A model generated the notes under the pieces. The model did no database searches and was not told where the DNA came from. It saw only the letters and a program-made list of their open reading frames with translations. From positions 1 to 7,058 of the forward strand of contig SCVQ01000486.1 of the NCBI GenBank assembly GCA_004296865.1: a stretch of 7,058 bases of DNA. The letters are read 5' to 3'. Positions 6,848 through 7,058 of this stretch are shown here, piece after piece. The translations under genes and the position numbers were made by a program. Origin of the DNA: Nitrospirota bacterium. Its GTDB lineage: Bacteria; Nitrospirota; Nitrospiria; Nitrospirales; Nitrospiraceae. Within the stretch, counting starts at the first letter, position 1. Every line of letters starts with the position of its first letter.

Positions 6848-7058
6848 ATGACGGAAAAGAGCTACAATATCTTCACTGTGAGTGACACCATCTGCCGCTT
6901 CACCGCAGCTCGATTCCGGATCGCCTCGTTGGTGATCGGCATCCTGCTCTTCGGATTGTGGTCCGTGGCCGCGGCTGAGCGCGGCGACGCGGAACGGGGG
7001 CGCGCCGTCTTCAACGGCAAGGGCATCTGTTACTACTGCCACGGGACGGACGGTCAGT
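6848..7058 (+). CDS. Secreted c-type cytochrome, class I-like (3' partial)
   Basis: The frame is open from ATG 6848 to the window end, giving 70 residues plus one base. The first 24 residues are polar with basic Arg17, Arg22 and Arg24. A hydrophobic core follows (about 25-40, SLVIGILLFGLWSV) and then Ala-Ala-Ala (41-43), a plausible signal peptidase I site before Glu44. The mature part begins with the typical class I cytochrome c pattern: an amphipathic helix (DAERGRAVFNGKG, 47-59) leading straight into the haem-binding motif CYYCH (Cys61, Cys64, His65; bases 7028-7042) and then GTDG. The product should be exported to the periplasm, carry covalently attached haem and act in electron transfer. 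The distal Met ligand and the total number of haems lie outside the window. The long polar N-terminus before the hydrophobic core is slightly unusual, but the strong ribosome binding site supports this start. Any functional link to the upstream exporter is unproven. Confidence 0.85.
   Translation, partial: MTEKSYNIFTVSDTICRFTAARFRIASLVIGILLFGLWSVAAAERGDAERGRAVFNGKGICYYCHGTDGQ

Noticed and set aside
1..7058. Mobile elements, tRNA/rRNA genes, CRISPR repeats
   Set aside because: No terminal inverted repeats, transposase motifs, cloverleaf-like sequences or regularly spaced repeats were noticed; almost all bases are in confident coding frames.

Overview
The window is a high-GC, fully coding stretch from a Gram-negative (outer-membrane-bearing) bacterium. 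All genes lie on the plus strand and are packed tightly: one 20-base gap, three 4-base ATGA overlaps, then a 33-base gap. The Gram-negative call rests on an outer-membrane efflux channel and a periplasmic adaptor in one operon. The taxon cannot be fixed from sequence alone. The GC-rich codon use and the c-type cytochrome next to a YbhGFSR-like exporter would fit Nitrospirota or some Proteobacteria, but that is a weak impression.

Layout: bases 1-1385 hold a NodT/TolC-family outer membrane factor that lacks only its signal peptide and the first base of its presumed lipobox cysteine codon. Bases 1406-2518 encode a HlyD/YbhG-type membrane fusion protein. Bases 2515-4494 encode an ABC ATPase with two fused nucleotide-binding domains (YbhF type). 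Bases 4491-5645 and 5642-6814 encode two different ABC-2 type permeases (YbhS/YbhR/YhhJ type). Bases 6848-7058 hold the start of a secreted c-type cytochrome, cut by the window end.

The first five genes make a complete envelope-spanning efflux pump. The two permeases would form a heterodimer in the inner membrane, the fused ATPase would drive it from the cytoplasm, the adaptor would bridge the periplasm, and the outer membrane factor would supply the exit duct. The substrate cannot be read from the sequence. Related E. coli systems (YbhGFSR, YhiI-RbbA-YhhJ) are linked to drug or cation export and envelope stress. No regulator, promoter or terminator is visible, so the control region probably lies upstream of base 1.

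This is a recognisable class of transporter, not a new system. The points most worth a second look are the asymmetric ATPase, whose two non-canonical motifs fall in the same composite ATP site, and the cytochrome gene that follows with its own good ribosome binding site and no terminator between.
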